Shown here in pieces: positions 7,878-16,979 of a DNA stretch of 55,296 nt. The notes below the pieces were generated by a model, which had not been told where the DNA came from, did no database searches, and was given only the letters and a program-made list of their open reading frames with translations. This DNA comes from an uncultured Fidelibacterota bacterium (GTDB taxonomy: Bacteria > Fidelibacterota > UBA8477 > JABMPR01). Numbering within the stretch: the stretch's first letter is position 1; every line of letters starts with the position of its first letter. The stretch is from NCBI GenBank assembly GCA_937888365.1, contig CALBFA010000048.1:1-55296 (forward strand), read 5' to 3'. The position numbers and the translations under genes are program-made.

Positions 7878-9068
7878 TTAGAATTCAACAAGATTTATGG
7901 TTGTCTGAAAGGAATAGTGACCGACATAATTCCACTCATATTTTGTTAATCCGATATTTGGGCTAAAATACAAAGTCTCATCATTGTAAAGAAATATAAC
8001 CAGAGTTGAATAGGACTGTCCCTCAATGGATACGTTTGGACCTGGCGTGACTGAATAATCACTACTATTGTCAAGGATGAAGTGAAATGCAATTGGCATT
8101 CTACCACCACCGAATTCATCAGACTCAAAGACTCCATTAGTTTCAGTGATCAATATAATACTTTGCGTGGTAGTGACCGTACTGTCTACAATTATTGAGT
8201 CCGGGCGAGTTGAGGAAAAATAGTTATATGTGGTTGTTTTATAATATTGTGTTGTTGTTTCATTCAAATGATAAACTGTGACATCTGAAACTACCTTATC
8301 AATCACGGAATAGTCGATATTTGAATAGATAGAACGATAGATATATCCTTCGTCTTCCATGGTTTGAGCGGGTATGTCCCTGGCATCAACAAAATGCTTA
8401 TTGTATTTGTAGTGATCGCCTACTGATATAGGAAAATAGTCCTGCCTAATGCTATCCAAATAGACCTGTCCAAGATTAGTGTTGTTGGCATTAATCTGTA
8501 CTAATCGGGACGTTGACGCTTCATTTCCATAATAACTTTTATACCCATGAATTTCATAGTTTCCACTTTTAATATTTTCAAACCGATATGCTCCAGATGT
8601 GTTGATCACTGTTTCGTACGCTACTGTTCCTTCATGAACCAATTCAACGTGAGCTGGATAAACGTCGTACGGTACAAGTACTCCATCTCCATATAGATTA
8701 CCCGACACTGTACAGCTTTTCTCCAAAAGGAAATTTGCATTTGCCGTATTACCTTTGACTACCTCAATATTTATGCTGTCCAGAAAATACCCATCCATCC
8801 TGGCAATCGCTGTGTAAACTCCTGGTTCTACATCGAGAATTGTGTAAGCCCCCAGTGAATTTGACTGCACGACATGCGTTTCATCGATGCTAATATTAGC
8901 TTCCGCAATATGTGTACTATCATATTTGTCCAAAACTGTACCGGAAATATTCCCATTATCCGTTTGAGTGGTTTCGCTACAAGCTCCAACGAACATTAGA
9001 ACAACAATTACGAGACAAAAGAGTAGTCCAAGATTTAATTTTCGCAATGACTTATGCATTTCACTCAT
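7878..9068 (-). CDS. Cassette gene: lipoprotein with carboxypeptidase-regulatory-like domains
   Basis: A surface lipoprotein of about 396 residues. The hydrophobic signal ends in a lipobox (FVGAC, cysteine near residue 30). One carboxypeptidase-regulatory-like beta-sandwich follows (NISGTVLDKY to about residue 115), and a second similar segment runs about 118-205 (GNLYGDGVL onward, with SGAYRFENIKSGNYEIHGYKS). The C-terminal half, about 190 residues, is not recognised. The ATG at 9068 is preferred over the one at 9074 because GGAG lies 7 nt before it. It is the middle cassette, with its stop about 90 bp before the attC. Such domains often occur in surface proteins of the Bacteroidota side of the tree. 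Confidence 0.8.
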   Translation of the reverse strand: MSEMHKSLRKLNLGLLFCLVIVVLMFVGACSETTQTDNGNISGTVLDKYDSTHIAEANISIDETHVVQSNSLGAYTILDVEPGVYTAIARMDGYFLDSINIEVVKGNTANANFLLEKSCTVSGNLYGDGVLVPYDVYPAHVELVHEGTVAYETVINTSGAYRFENIKSGNYEIHGYKSYYGNEASTSRLVQINANNTNLGQVYLDSIRQDYFPISVGDHYKYNKHFVDARDIPAQTMEDEGYIYRSIYSNIDYSVIDKVVSDVTVYHLNETTTQYYKTTTYNYFSSTRPDSIIVDSTVTTTQSIILITETNGVFESDEFGGGRMPIAFHFILDNSSDYSVTPGPNVSIEGQSYSTLVIFLYNDETLYFSPNIGLTKYEWNYVGHYSFQTTINLVEF

Positions 9069-9107
9069 CCTCATTCTCCAATAATTGTTTAGTTACTAGC
9101 ATAGTCC

Positions 9108-9239
9108 AACTAACAAAGCTTCGATTCACCTGCACCGAGCTGTGTTTTTTTCATTTTCGTTGTACGCCCTTGCATGTCTTTGATTCCGACTGAAGTAACA
9201 CGAAACGTCGGAATGAGTCAGCTCTAAGCCGTTGTTATA
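9108..9239 (-). other. attC recombination site 3
   Basis: On the minus strand the site runs from R'' ATATAAC to R' GTTAGTT, with arms CGGCTTAGAGCTGACTC and GGTGAATCGAAGC. It shares GATTCCGACTGAAGT and TTCNATTCACC blocks with site 1, and TTCGATTCACCTGCACCGAG with the half site at 10019. This shows one attC family. The R'/R'' cores deviate by one base each from consensus. Length is 132 bp. Confidence 0.75.
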
Positions 9240-9253
9240 TGGTGCTTCTGCAT

Positions 9254-9919
9254 TCATTTTCCAATTGCAAGCCGGACATCTATCGTAAAACTAGGAAACC
9301 AACCGGACCCCATATCCAGCTTCTTGTCGAAGATTCCATCTCCGCTTGTATACCCAAGATGATATTCGGCGTTGTTTGAGCTAGTGATATATCTGTATCC
9401 AAGTCCAATCGAGTAGTCAAGTCGTTGATTATGTGGTGTGGGACTTTGTATTCCAAATACAACATGCGCAGCAACTTCGCTTCTGTAAATGGAATAAAAT
9501 TCTGTGAAATATGTTCTCCCGGATATTGTACCGCCACTTAGAGCACTGGCAGTATGCGAATCAGAAATATCCATGTATTTTGCAAACATCTGAAATCCTG
9601 AATAGAAATCTTTGCTACGAAAAGGTAGGTATCTTCTCAATTCAAGCTCTATTTTCGCTCCCTGGATACTATGAACATTTCTTGTAATCATTGACCCCTT
9701 TGTGTTGAAATGAGTAACATATCCATACTCGTGATTAACTGAAAAAACATCAGTAATTGGAGTTTCTCGCCCCAGCATAATTGTCATTCCCTCGAAATCA
9801 ACATTGCTCCAAAAATCACTTAAACTCAATTTAAGTAGTCTGTGATCCTCAAGATTGCCTGCAAGTACCGAACTCAGAATTCCAGTACAGATCACGACCA
9901 ACTTAAGTATTTTCTTCAT
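9254..9919 (-). CDS. Cassette gene: predicted small outer-membrane beta-barrel protein
   Basis: A 221-residue exported protein with a cleavable signal peptide (MKKILKLVV to about residue 20, ending VLAG). The rest is alternating polar/hydrophobic strands rich in Gly, Tyr and Phe (for example LDYSIGLGYRYIT and FTIDVRLAIGK), typical of 8- to 10-stranded barrels. It is not assigned to a family. The frame extends to 9946, but the ATG at 9919 follows GAGGAAATA and begins the signal peptide. It is the first cassette on the upstream side of the array, with its stop 15 bp before attC site 3. Confidence 0.75.
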   Translation of the reverse strand: MKKILKLVVICTGILSSVLAGNLEDHRLLKLSLSDFWSNVDFEGMTIMLGRETPITDVFSVNHEYGYVTHFNTKGSMITRNVHSIQGAKIELELRRYLPFRSKDFYSGFQMFAKYMDISDSHTASALSGGTISGRTYFTEFYSIYRSEVAAHVVFGIQSPTPHNQRLDYSIGLGYRYITSSNNAEYHLGYTSGDGIFDKKLDMGSGWFPSFTIDVRLAIGK

Positions 9920-10018
9920 TATTTCCTCATTCTGTGCTACAAACAATTGATAAGTTCAAGGATTCAGACAATTAGACGATTTCCTCTATACCCCATTAGA
10001 AGCCCATCATCTCTATCC

Positions 10019-10055
10019 ATATAACGGAGCTTCGATTCACCTGCACCGAGGTGTG
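10019..10055 (-). other. Truncated attC half site
   Basis: This carries R' GTTATAT and the adjoining arm seen in site 3 (TTCGATTCACCTGCACCGAG, plus strand). The matching R''/L'' half is missing over the next 170 bp, where an unrelated inverted repeat lies instead. It marks the upstream edge of the array, either a deleted attC or a former junction. Confidence 0.65.
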
Positions 10056-10063
10056 TTTTTCCC

Positions 10064-10170
10064 ATAATCCTGAATTATTTAAATAAATTCTTGTTTCAAA
10101 ATAAATCCTGTATTTTTGCAATTTTCGCTGCGGATAACTTCGCTTGAATTTATTTCAAAACAAGGATTAT
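10064..10170. repeat. Imperfect inverted repeat at the cassette-array edge
   Basis: ATAATCC and AAATAAATTC (10064-10090) recur in reverse complement as GAATTTATTT and GGATTAT (10146-10170), so the region can fold into an approximately 105-nt hairpin. It replaces the missing half of the attC site. It may be a small MITE-like insertion or the terminator region of the upstream large gene; no target duplication was identified. Confidence 0.5.
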
Positions 10171-10223
10171 TCACGAAGTGGGGGTTTCTATCCTGAGGAT
10201 TGACGATTTAGCATAAAAAAATC

Positions 10224-13200
10224 CTACAAATGCTTCACCAAACCCTCATGATCTTGGTCGAGGTGAAATCCTAATTTATAGAAAAAACCCGGATGTAAGA
10301 AACCTGTAATAATCGTGCGATGCCCTTCTTGTTTTAGACGCGCTAACCAGTCTTCCATAAGTCCGCGACTGAGTCCACGACCGCGATAATGCCGACTGAC
10401 GACAATTTTATCCATATAAATATGGCCTTTTTGGTTTTTCTCGTAAAATAAGCCTGCAATGACGCGATTGTGTTCGTTTAAAGCAATCAAGAATTTATGC
10501 TGTGCCGTGAACTGGACTTCAAGATTCGCCGTATCAAATAAATGATGCAACGCGACTAACTCTTTAGGATTAATCGGTCCGCGGATTCTATAATTTTCGC
10601 CCGATGAATCCGTCCGCGTCACCATCATTTCGACTGAATTTCCGTCGGTGGAGCGTGTTGCCAAAAGGTCAATATTGTCGTTTTCTTTTAAGTGTGGAAA
10701 GGGGAGTCGTTTTAGAAAAAATTGGATGTCTTCACTCAAGTCATTTTCTTGTACTAGCGTTGATAGCTCGAGCTGAAAGCTTGATTCATTGAAACCATTT
10801 TGGCGAATATTTCGCATTAATTGGTGAATCATTATTTTAAATTGATCATCTTCGTTCATAAAAGCCGTCGTTAAAAATAGCCGTAAACGCACATCAGGAT
10901 ACGCCGATTCGATACGACTGATAGCATAATCTTGATACAAACTCTGAATATACCGTCCTCGCGCCGCAACACTGGCGACTTCATTTAATTTTAGCCAGCG
11001 GGCATAGCGTCGTTTCGCAAAAAATATTGCTTTCGGCTCAAAACCAAATTCTTCCACATCCTCTAAAAATTTTTTAACTAAAATGGTTTCAAGTGCGTTT
11101 GCTCCACTCGTCTCCAAAACCACTTTGAAAAAATCCAAGGCTCCTGTACCTAAAGCTTGATAAATGGCTTTTATAATAATGATATAGTCACTTTCGATCT
11201 CGGCTTCAGAGCTTGCCAAAGAGCCATCAAATATAAAATGCTTTTTAACAAGTTTTAATAAGGTGAGGGGAGATGCTTGACTAATACGATGCGAAATTGA
11301 AATAATGCGACCTCCCATTTTATAATCATGCTCAGGTATTATGATGTTTTTGGGGGAGGGTTTGGCGTTAAAAGTTTGGTAGCCTGTCTGTTTCCAAAAT
11401 GCGAAATATGCACTGGTGCCAGTCCATAAAAAATGTTGCCATAAATGATGCCTTGTTGGCACGGCCTCAGAAACATTATTACGTGCTTCTTTCTCTAAAA
11501 AATTGTGGACCGTGTCGCCAAATATATACTCTTCAGACCATAGATTAAGTTCTGGATAATAAGAGCCGATTTCCTCCACAATTGAAAGCGCCCTATCGTA
11601 TTTCGACGATACAATTAACCAACGAATTTCTTCCAAAATTTCCGTTTCAGTGAGGCCCTCATTGTAATTTAAAGCGAAGTTATAGGTTTTTGCGGTTTTT
11701 GTCGTGATGGATACACGATAAACCGTTTTTTGCGTACTCGTTCCGAGAAATGAAATCCAAATACCTTCTGGCGGGATGTCTTGAAGATCCAGTAGAATGC
11801 CATTATAAAGAAGAAAAATAGACTCTCGCAAAAAGGGCGTTTCCGTCAGAGCATGGAATATTTCTTTTTGACGATCGATTGAGATTTCTTCACTAAATTT
11901 TATGGCATCGTACCAATCATAAGGCCAGTCAACTTCCGAAAGTACGGCCTGATTCTCCGGAACACCGATGGCGTTTCTGAATACTTGTATATTGAGGCGC
12001 AATAATGTTTCCAGCACATCATAGCGTGGATCTGTTTTATCGAGATTCACAAGACATCGGACAAGACGCACCCGATAGGCATGATAAAACTTGGGATACT
12101 GCTTTATAATGGATAAAAATGATGACAAAATATTTTTGAAAATTGTAAATTCACTTTTGTTCGTTATTGCCTTAAGATAGGCTTCATCAAAACGCTCAAG
12201 AATAAGCTCAATCTTCGTATTATTTAGGCGCAACCACGTCGTTTTAACCGTCGTTTTGGATGTAAAGAAACTAGGCGTTTTTAAAACCAACTCCAATGTG
12301 TTTACGACTTCTTCGCTTTGACTTATTCCCAATGCATGTTGAAAAGCAAAATGGGCGATGTCGATATTGGGCGATTTGGAAAGTCTCAGAAATGCGTAAC
12401 GTAAAGCTGTGCGTTGCGGTTCTAGGCTAAGCCGCCCCGCCATTGAAACCATACGATAGGCAGGATGATCTAAGCTGATGGCATCCGAAAACAATAATTT
12501 AAAGACAGGGTGTAAGGCATTAATAGACAAATCTCTCGATTTAAGAGCATGCTCAATATGAAGCTTAATATCCAATTTTTCTTCTAAGGGAAGTTTCTTC
12601 AGGGGAATCCCTACGGGTCCCAATTCAGGTAAATCTCGACTCGCTTTTACTTGAAACTTTTCATATTCTAAAAAATTGACGAGAGCCTCATTGCCTAACG
12701 CATAAGCGGGATGTTTAATAATATGCTCAAAATCTAAATAACTCTTAGAAAAGGAATATTCTAAATCTCCAAGTTGCAAAATGTTTTTATCTAACTCAAA
12801 GCTAAGTCTATTCTTTGTTTGGCGATTGACGAGCTCATGACCTTCAACGAAAATAATATCCCGCGTCCATCCACGTTGCATATAAAACCAGTTCGGGAAG
12901 CGTATTTCCAAGTTATTGATCGTAAATTTTACGTAGAGCGATTCGTAAAGCGGCTTTATGATGCCTGCATAATTCTCTAGTATTTTTTGACGCTTAAATG
13001 TCCCTTTTTCAGTGAGTTCATCCTTTTCCTTGGTGAAATCTTCATCAATGACGGTAAAGTTAATGACACGTTCAAAGGCTGCTAAAAAGGCATTCACCGA
13101 GTGAACAATTGAGGCGACATATTGCTGTAATTGCACAGGATCTGATATTTTTTCTTTGATGGATTCGGCGTCTTTGTTTAAAACAATCAACGCCGTATTA

Positions 13201-14843
13201 TAAGGGAGGTGATCGCCTACAATAAAAGCGTTTTGAATGGATTCAAAATCTTTGAAAAGGTTTTCGATGCGCTGCGGTGCAATAGTTTGACCGCGCGAAT
13301 TCTTGTAGATTTCTTTCTTTCTGTCAATGATTTGGAGATGTCCCCGAGGTAAATATTTAAAAATATCTTCTGTCGGGAACCAATTGTCCTCGCGAATATC
13401 CTCGAAATCGGGTTTCCAATACGATGTGGAAACATAAGGTCCGCGTAGCAATAATTCGCCGTCATCGGCTAATTTTATTTCGATACCTGGCAAGGCTTTT
13501 CCGACTGAATCTTCGACATAATTATGGATGGGTGTCATTAAAATGCCGCCGGTTGCTTCCGTCATGCCGTATCCAGACATCAACTTTACGCCATGCAATT
13601 GAAAGAATTGAAAAACTTCGGGTGCGAGATAACCTGCCGCAGACAATCCCCACTTTAAATTAGGTCCAGTAATATTTTGCAATACGGCTTTTTGCGCATC
13701 GAGGTCGCTATTTTTTAAGTCGATGGTTTGGTTCACACGTTCGTAGATTTCTTGCCATCGTTTCGGAATACTAATCATTACTGTTGGTTGAATAGCTTTA
13801 AAATCATCAATGAGATTATGAAAACCTGAACCGCTAACAAAGGTGTAAGTGGCTCCCCAAAAAATCGTACCCCAAAGCTCTAAAAATCGACCAAAGGTGT
13901 GATACATAGGTAAGAATGAGAGGAAAGAGTCTTGGTCGCCTATAGGAAGCGCTAATGTGCGGGCAAATCGCTTCGAAATGATATTTTCGTATGTAAAAAC
14001 GATGCCTTTCGGATAACCAGTCGTTCCCGATGTGTACATTACGGTGGCAATATCATCAAGCTTTACATCGTTTATACGTTGATTTAAATCGACATTGGTT
14101 TTTGGTTTACTCATGAATTGTTGCCAGCCAATAACATTGCCATCTGCAGAGTAAGGATATTCATCCAAAACAATGATATGTTTCAATTTTTTCAGATTCA
14201 TAAGAATAGGTTCGAGGCGTTTGAGAAAAAAACGTGTCCCAACAAACAAGTATTCGACATCAGAGTGATTTAAAATGTATTCGAGCTGGGCAACGGGTGC
14301 GTTTGTCTGGAGGGGAATATTGCGGAATCCGTAACTTAAACAAGCCACATCCTCAATGACGACTTCGATTCGATTTTCCGAAAGTATGGCAATTGGGCCT
14401 GGTTTATTATGGCTGAGTTGCAAAAGGGAATGAGCGAATTGCTCCACATTTTTGGATAATTTATCCCACGTAATTTTTGTATAGGTGTTACCCTCTTTAA
14501 ATTGAAAAAGGGCTTTTTTTAAATATTTCGATTTCCGTGAATGAAATAAGACCCCAGGTGTATAGTTTGCTGAGCGTATTAATTGCATCTCGAATTGAAA
14601 GAAATCGTTTTTTTCTTCAATGGAAGTCAGAGCTTCTGCTAAGGTGGGCATGGCACCGATTTCTAAAAAAAGCATTTTTTGTTCTAGTGAACCCTCAGAC
14701 AGGATATGATTTCCTAATTTCATTATTTTTTTAATATTCATAGGCGAGGTGAGCAATGAAGCCTTATAAACATCCCAAGAATTAGCCCAAGTATTTGATT
14801 TTAAATTGTTTATCGGTTTAGTAATATTGTTAGAGCCCATCAT
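10224..14843 (-). CDS. Giant AMP-dependent ligase / GNAT acetyltransferase fusion
   Basis: A product of about 1,539 residues. An AMP-binding acyl-CoA-synthetase-like domain spans about 100-650, with the ATP loop YTSGTTGYPKG (about 274-284), GYGMTEATGG (about 428-437), a DRKK.IYKNSRG hinge and a C-terminal EKGTFKR loop. About 750 residues of mostly helical, unrecognised sequence follow (650-1390). A GNAT domain ends the protein (about 1395-1540), with the acetyl-CoA motif RHYRGRGLSRGLM. It probably activates a fatty or other carboxylic acid; the acetyltransferase may modify it or another ligase. The frame opens at a TTG at 14855; the ATG at 14843 sits 6 nt after GAGG and is preferred. It is monocistronic. 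Confidence 0.85.
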   Translation of the reverse strand: MMGSNNITKPINNLKSNTWANSWDVYKASLLTSPMNIKKIMKLGNHILSEGSLEQKMLFLEIGAMPTLAEALTSIEEKNDFFQFEMQLIRSANYTPGVLFHSRKSKYLKKALFQFKEGNTYTKITWDKLSKNVEQFAHSLLQLSHNKPGPIAILSENRIEVVIEDVACLSYGFRNIPLQTNAPVAQLEYILNHSDVEYLFVGTRFFLKRLEPILMNLKKLKHIIVLDEYPYSADGNVIGWQQFMSKPKTNVDLNQRINDVKLDDIATVMYTSGTTGYPKGIVFTYENIISKRFARTLALPIGDQDSFLSFLPMYHTFGRFLELWGTIFWGATYTFVSGSGFHNLIDDFKAIQPTVMISIPKRWQEIYERVNQTIDLKNSDLDAQKAVLQNITGPNLKWGLSAAGYLAPEVFQFFQLHGVKLMSGYGMTEATGGILMTPIHNYVEDSVGKALPGIEIKLADDGELLLRGPYVSTSYWKPDFEDIREDNWFPTEDIFKYLPRGHLQIIDRKKEIYKNSRGQTIAPQRIENLFKDFESIQNAFIVGDHLPYNTALIVLNKDAESIKEKISDPVQLQQYVASIVHSVNAFLAAFERVINFTVIDEDFTKEKDELTEKGTFKRQKILENYAGIIKPLYESLYVKFTINNLEIRFPNWFYMQRGWTRDIIFVEGHELVNRQTKNRLSFELDKNILQLGDLEYSFSKSYLDFEHIIKHPAYALGNEALVNFLEYEKFQVKASRDLPELGPVGIPLKKLPLEEKLDIKLHIEHALKSRDLSINALHPVFKLLFSDAISLDHPAYRMVSMAGRLSLEPQRTALRYAFLRLSKSPNIDIAHFAFQHALGISQSEEVVNTLELVLKTPSFFTSKTTVKTTWLRLNNTKIELILERFDEAYLKAITNKSEFTIFKNILSSFLSIIKQYPKFYHAYRVRLVRCLVNLDKTDPRYDVLETLLRLNIQVFRNAIGVPENQAVLSEVDWPYDWYDAIKFSEEISIDRQKEIFHALTETPFLRESIFLLYNGILLDLQDIPPEGIWISFLGTSTQKTVYRVSITTKTAKTYNFALNYNEGLTETEILEEIRWLIVSSKYDRALSIVEEIGSYYPELNLWSEEYIFGDTVHNFLEKEARNNVSEAVPTRHHLWQHFLWTGTSAYFAFWKQTGYQTFNAKPSPKNIIIPEHDYKMGGRIISISHRISQASPLTLLKLVKKHFIFDGSLASSEAEIESDYIIIIKAIYQALGTGALDFFKVVLETSGANALETILVKKFLEDVEEFGFEPKAIFFAKRRYARWLKLNEVASVAARGRYIQSLYQDYAISRIESAYPDVRLRLFLTTAFMNEDDQFKIMIHQLMRNIRQNGFNESSFQLELSTLVQENDLSEDIQFFLKRLPFPHLKENDNIDLLATRSTDGNSVEMMVTRTDSSGENYRIRGPINPKELVALHHLFDTANLEVQFTAQHKFLIALNEHNRVIAGLFYEKNQKGHIYMDKIVVSRHYRGRGLSRGLMEDWLARLKQEGHRTIITGFLHPGFFYKLGFHLDQDHEGLVKHL

Positions 14844-15034
14844 TCTCATCCTCAATCATATTACGAATAGTATAGTTAGTCCGATGCCGAGAGCAATCAT
14901 GGATAAAATAGATGTGTATGAAAAAGATTGAAAACTATCTTTGTAATCCTATCTTTTGCCGAACAAAAAAAATGGTTTTAGATTGAAATTTATTTAAAAC
15001 TTTAGCATAAGATAAAAGAAAGAAGCATTCTTAA

Positions 15035-16840
15035 ATGGAAACAGTATTTGCACAAGATATACGAGTTTTGATTGTCGAAGACGAACACATCGTTTCTCAT
15101 CATTTAAAAATGACTCTATTGGCCTTTGGTTACCAGGTTGTTGCATGTGTATCTACCGCCTTTGAAGCCATTGAAGCGGCAAAATCATCTGCTCCAGATA
15201 TCATTTTAATGGACGTCTTTCTTAAAGGTAAAATGGATGGAATTGAAGCGGCGAATCAAATCCGTCAAAACAAAGACATCCCCATTATTTTCATTACCGC
15301 CTCCGCTCATGATGAGATATTAGAGCGAATTCGAGCCTCAAGGCCATACGGTTATTTATCAAAACCGTTTGAAGATAGAGAACTTAAAACAAATATTGAT
15401 ATGGCCATGTTTCGATGGAAACTTGAAAATGAGATCAATAAAGAACGTTCGTTAGCGAAACACTATTTGGACATGGCGGCTGTTATTATGCTTGCGTTGG
15501 ACAGAGAGGGCAATATTACTATGATTAACAAACTCGGCGCTAAACTCTTAGGCTATCATAGTAAAGAACTTATTGGTAAAAACTGGTTTAAACTTTATGT
15601 CCCGCCATCTGAATATGAGTTTGTTTATAATAATTTTAAAGACGTAATAACCTCGAAAAGAGAAACGTCGCATCATTTTGAAAATAACATTCAAACACGT
15701 TTTGGCGTTAATCGAACGATTTCATGGAATTCAACTCTTTTAAAAGATAACGATAGTAGAATAATCGGTATATTGAGTGCTGGTGAGGATATTACGGAGA
15801 AAAAAATTGCGCAGCAAAAAATTATAGCGAGTGAAAAAAATCTTTTACAAGCTCAGAAATTAGCAAAAATATTTACATGGGAAGTTGATGTCTTAAATCG
15901 CACGCTTTATCCTGATATATCATCACAATTCATTTTTAGTGATGATTCAGCTAATATTTCTTCCAGGGACGGAATCAGTTTGGATGAATTTATTGCGCTG
16001 ATTCACCCTGATGATCAAGATTCTTTAGAAAAATTATATATTAATTGTGTTAAAACACAAAAACCCTACGATACGATTTATCGACTCAATACAAATGATG
16101 GGACAGAAAAATTTATTGCAGATCACATCTATGGTGTAAAAGTAGAAAATGGCTACACAACCAGAATTCAAGGGCTTTCGCAAGATATAACCAAGCGAAA
16201 AAAAGTTGAAGATGCACTGATGCAAAATGATTCATCCCTATTGGTCATCAATAAATTACTTTCATTAACACTGAGTAGCGAACCGCCGCCTCAATTTATT
16301 GAGAAATGTTTAAAAATAATTGTTGAAGAGCCCTTATTAAAACTCAAACGTCATGCACTCCCTTTTCTATTTGAGGAAAAAAAGAGTGACGCATTAAAAT
16401 TACGCGGTTCCTATGGTGATATTCGTAAGCTGAAAGGTGATATTGCATCAATTGAAGCGGGGAATTGTGTCTCGAAAGATTCAAATCTAATGAATCAAAT
16501 TATTACTAAAAAAAGTTTTAAAAAGAGTGATGTCAAATCCTTTCAACATTGCAAAGAGCATTTGCATCTTTTTCTCATAAAGAATAATAGCGTTTTTGGA
16601 ATGATTGTTGTTTATCCTGAAATTATTCCCAATGATAGTACACCGAGGTGCGCATTCTTTGACAGTATTTCAAATACTGTTTCTAATGTTATCGATAATG
16701 CACTCATCGAAACAGTTGCGAATCGAAAACTCGAAGAACTGAAGCAATTTCAAAGTCTCTCCATTGATCGAGAAGTTAAAATGCGAGAACTTAAGGAAAG
16801 AATCACGTACTTAGAAAATCAATTAAAACAGAAAAAATAG
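15035..16840 (+). CDS. Response regulator with REC, two PAS and a GAF-like domain, no kinase
   Basis: A 601-residue cytoplasmic signalling protein. The receiver domain (about 8-128) has an intact acidic pair E15/D16, phosphoacceptor D60, the ITAS switch and the LSKPFED lysine. PAS domains follow at about 140-262 and 275-395, the second of PAS_3 type with the usual GI..DIT/K tail. A GAF-like segment (about 400-560) and a short C-terminal coiled coil complete it. There is no histidine kinase, HD-GYP, GGDEF or DNA-binding domain, so the output is probably protein-protein contact. It is divergent from the ligase/GNAT gene and followed by gdhA. Confidence 0.82.
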   Translation: METVFAQDIRVLIVEDEHIVSHHLKMTLLAFGYQVVACVSTAFEAIEAAKSSAPDIILMDVFLKGKMDGIEAANQIRQNKDIPIIFITASAHDEILERIRASRPYGYLSKPFEDRELKTNIDMAMFRWKLENEINKERSLAKHYLDMAAVIMLALDREGNITMINKLGAKLLGYHSKELIGKNWFKLYVPPSEYEFVYNNFKDVITSKRETSHHFENNIQTRFGVNRTISWNSTLLKDNDSRIIGILSAGEDITEKKIAQQKIIASEKNLLQAQKLAKIFTWEVDVLNRTLYPDISSQFIFSDDSANISSRDGISLDEFIALIHPDDQDSLEKLYINCVKTQKPYDTIYRLNTNDGTEKFIADHIYGVKVENGYTTRIQGLSQDITKRKKVEDALMQNDSSLLVINKLLSLTLSSEPPPQFIEKCLKIIVEEPLLKLKRHALPFLFEEKKSDALKLRGSYGDIRKLKGDIASIEAGNCVSKDSNLMNQIITKKSFKKSDVKSFQHCKEHLHLFLIKNNSVFGMIVVYPEIIPNDSTPRCAFFDSISNTVSNVIDNALIETVANRKLEELKQFQSLSIDREVKMRELKERITYLENQLKQKK

Positions 16841-16979
16841 TTACTTAATCATACAAAAGGGTGATAAGACTAAACAAAAATATTGTAAGAAATTATGACT
16901 TTTGTGGCATGTAATTTGAATCTTTTGCCAATTGGAAATGAAATCATTTAAAAAATATATTTAGACTTAGGAGATAAAA

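Larger units (their letters stand above)
6995..10025 (-). mobile_element. Integron-type gene-cassette array without integrase (CALIN-like)
   Basis: Three minus-strand genes each sit between attC-like sites, in the order expected for cassettes: core site, ORF, attC. Crossover motifs (GTT-starting R') lie at 6995, 7669, 9108 and 10019. They bound cassettes of about 0.67, 1.44 and 0.91 kb, plus a half site at the upstream edge. Sites at 6995, 9108 and 10019 share long sequence blocks, as the repeats of a resident chromosomal integron do. No tyrosine recombinase gene is present in the window. Arrays of attC sites without an integrase are known as CALINs. Ordinary chromosomal genes flank both ends. 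Confidence 0.8.

Noticed and set aside
7713-7949. Plus-strand open frames of 60-80 codons within the cassette array.
   Set aside because: They run through an attC site and the end of a minus-strand gene, with no ribosome site and no protein-like composition.
6995-10055. A CRISPR array or simple dispersed repeats.
   Set aside because: The repeats are long, imperfect palindromes at gene boundaries with GTT/AAC cores, not short identical repeats with spacers.
5620-14843. An integrase or transposase near the cassette array.
   Set aside because: No tyrosine recombinase, DDE transposase or similar motif was seen in any frame between 3994 and 15034.
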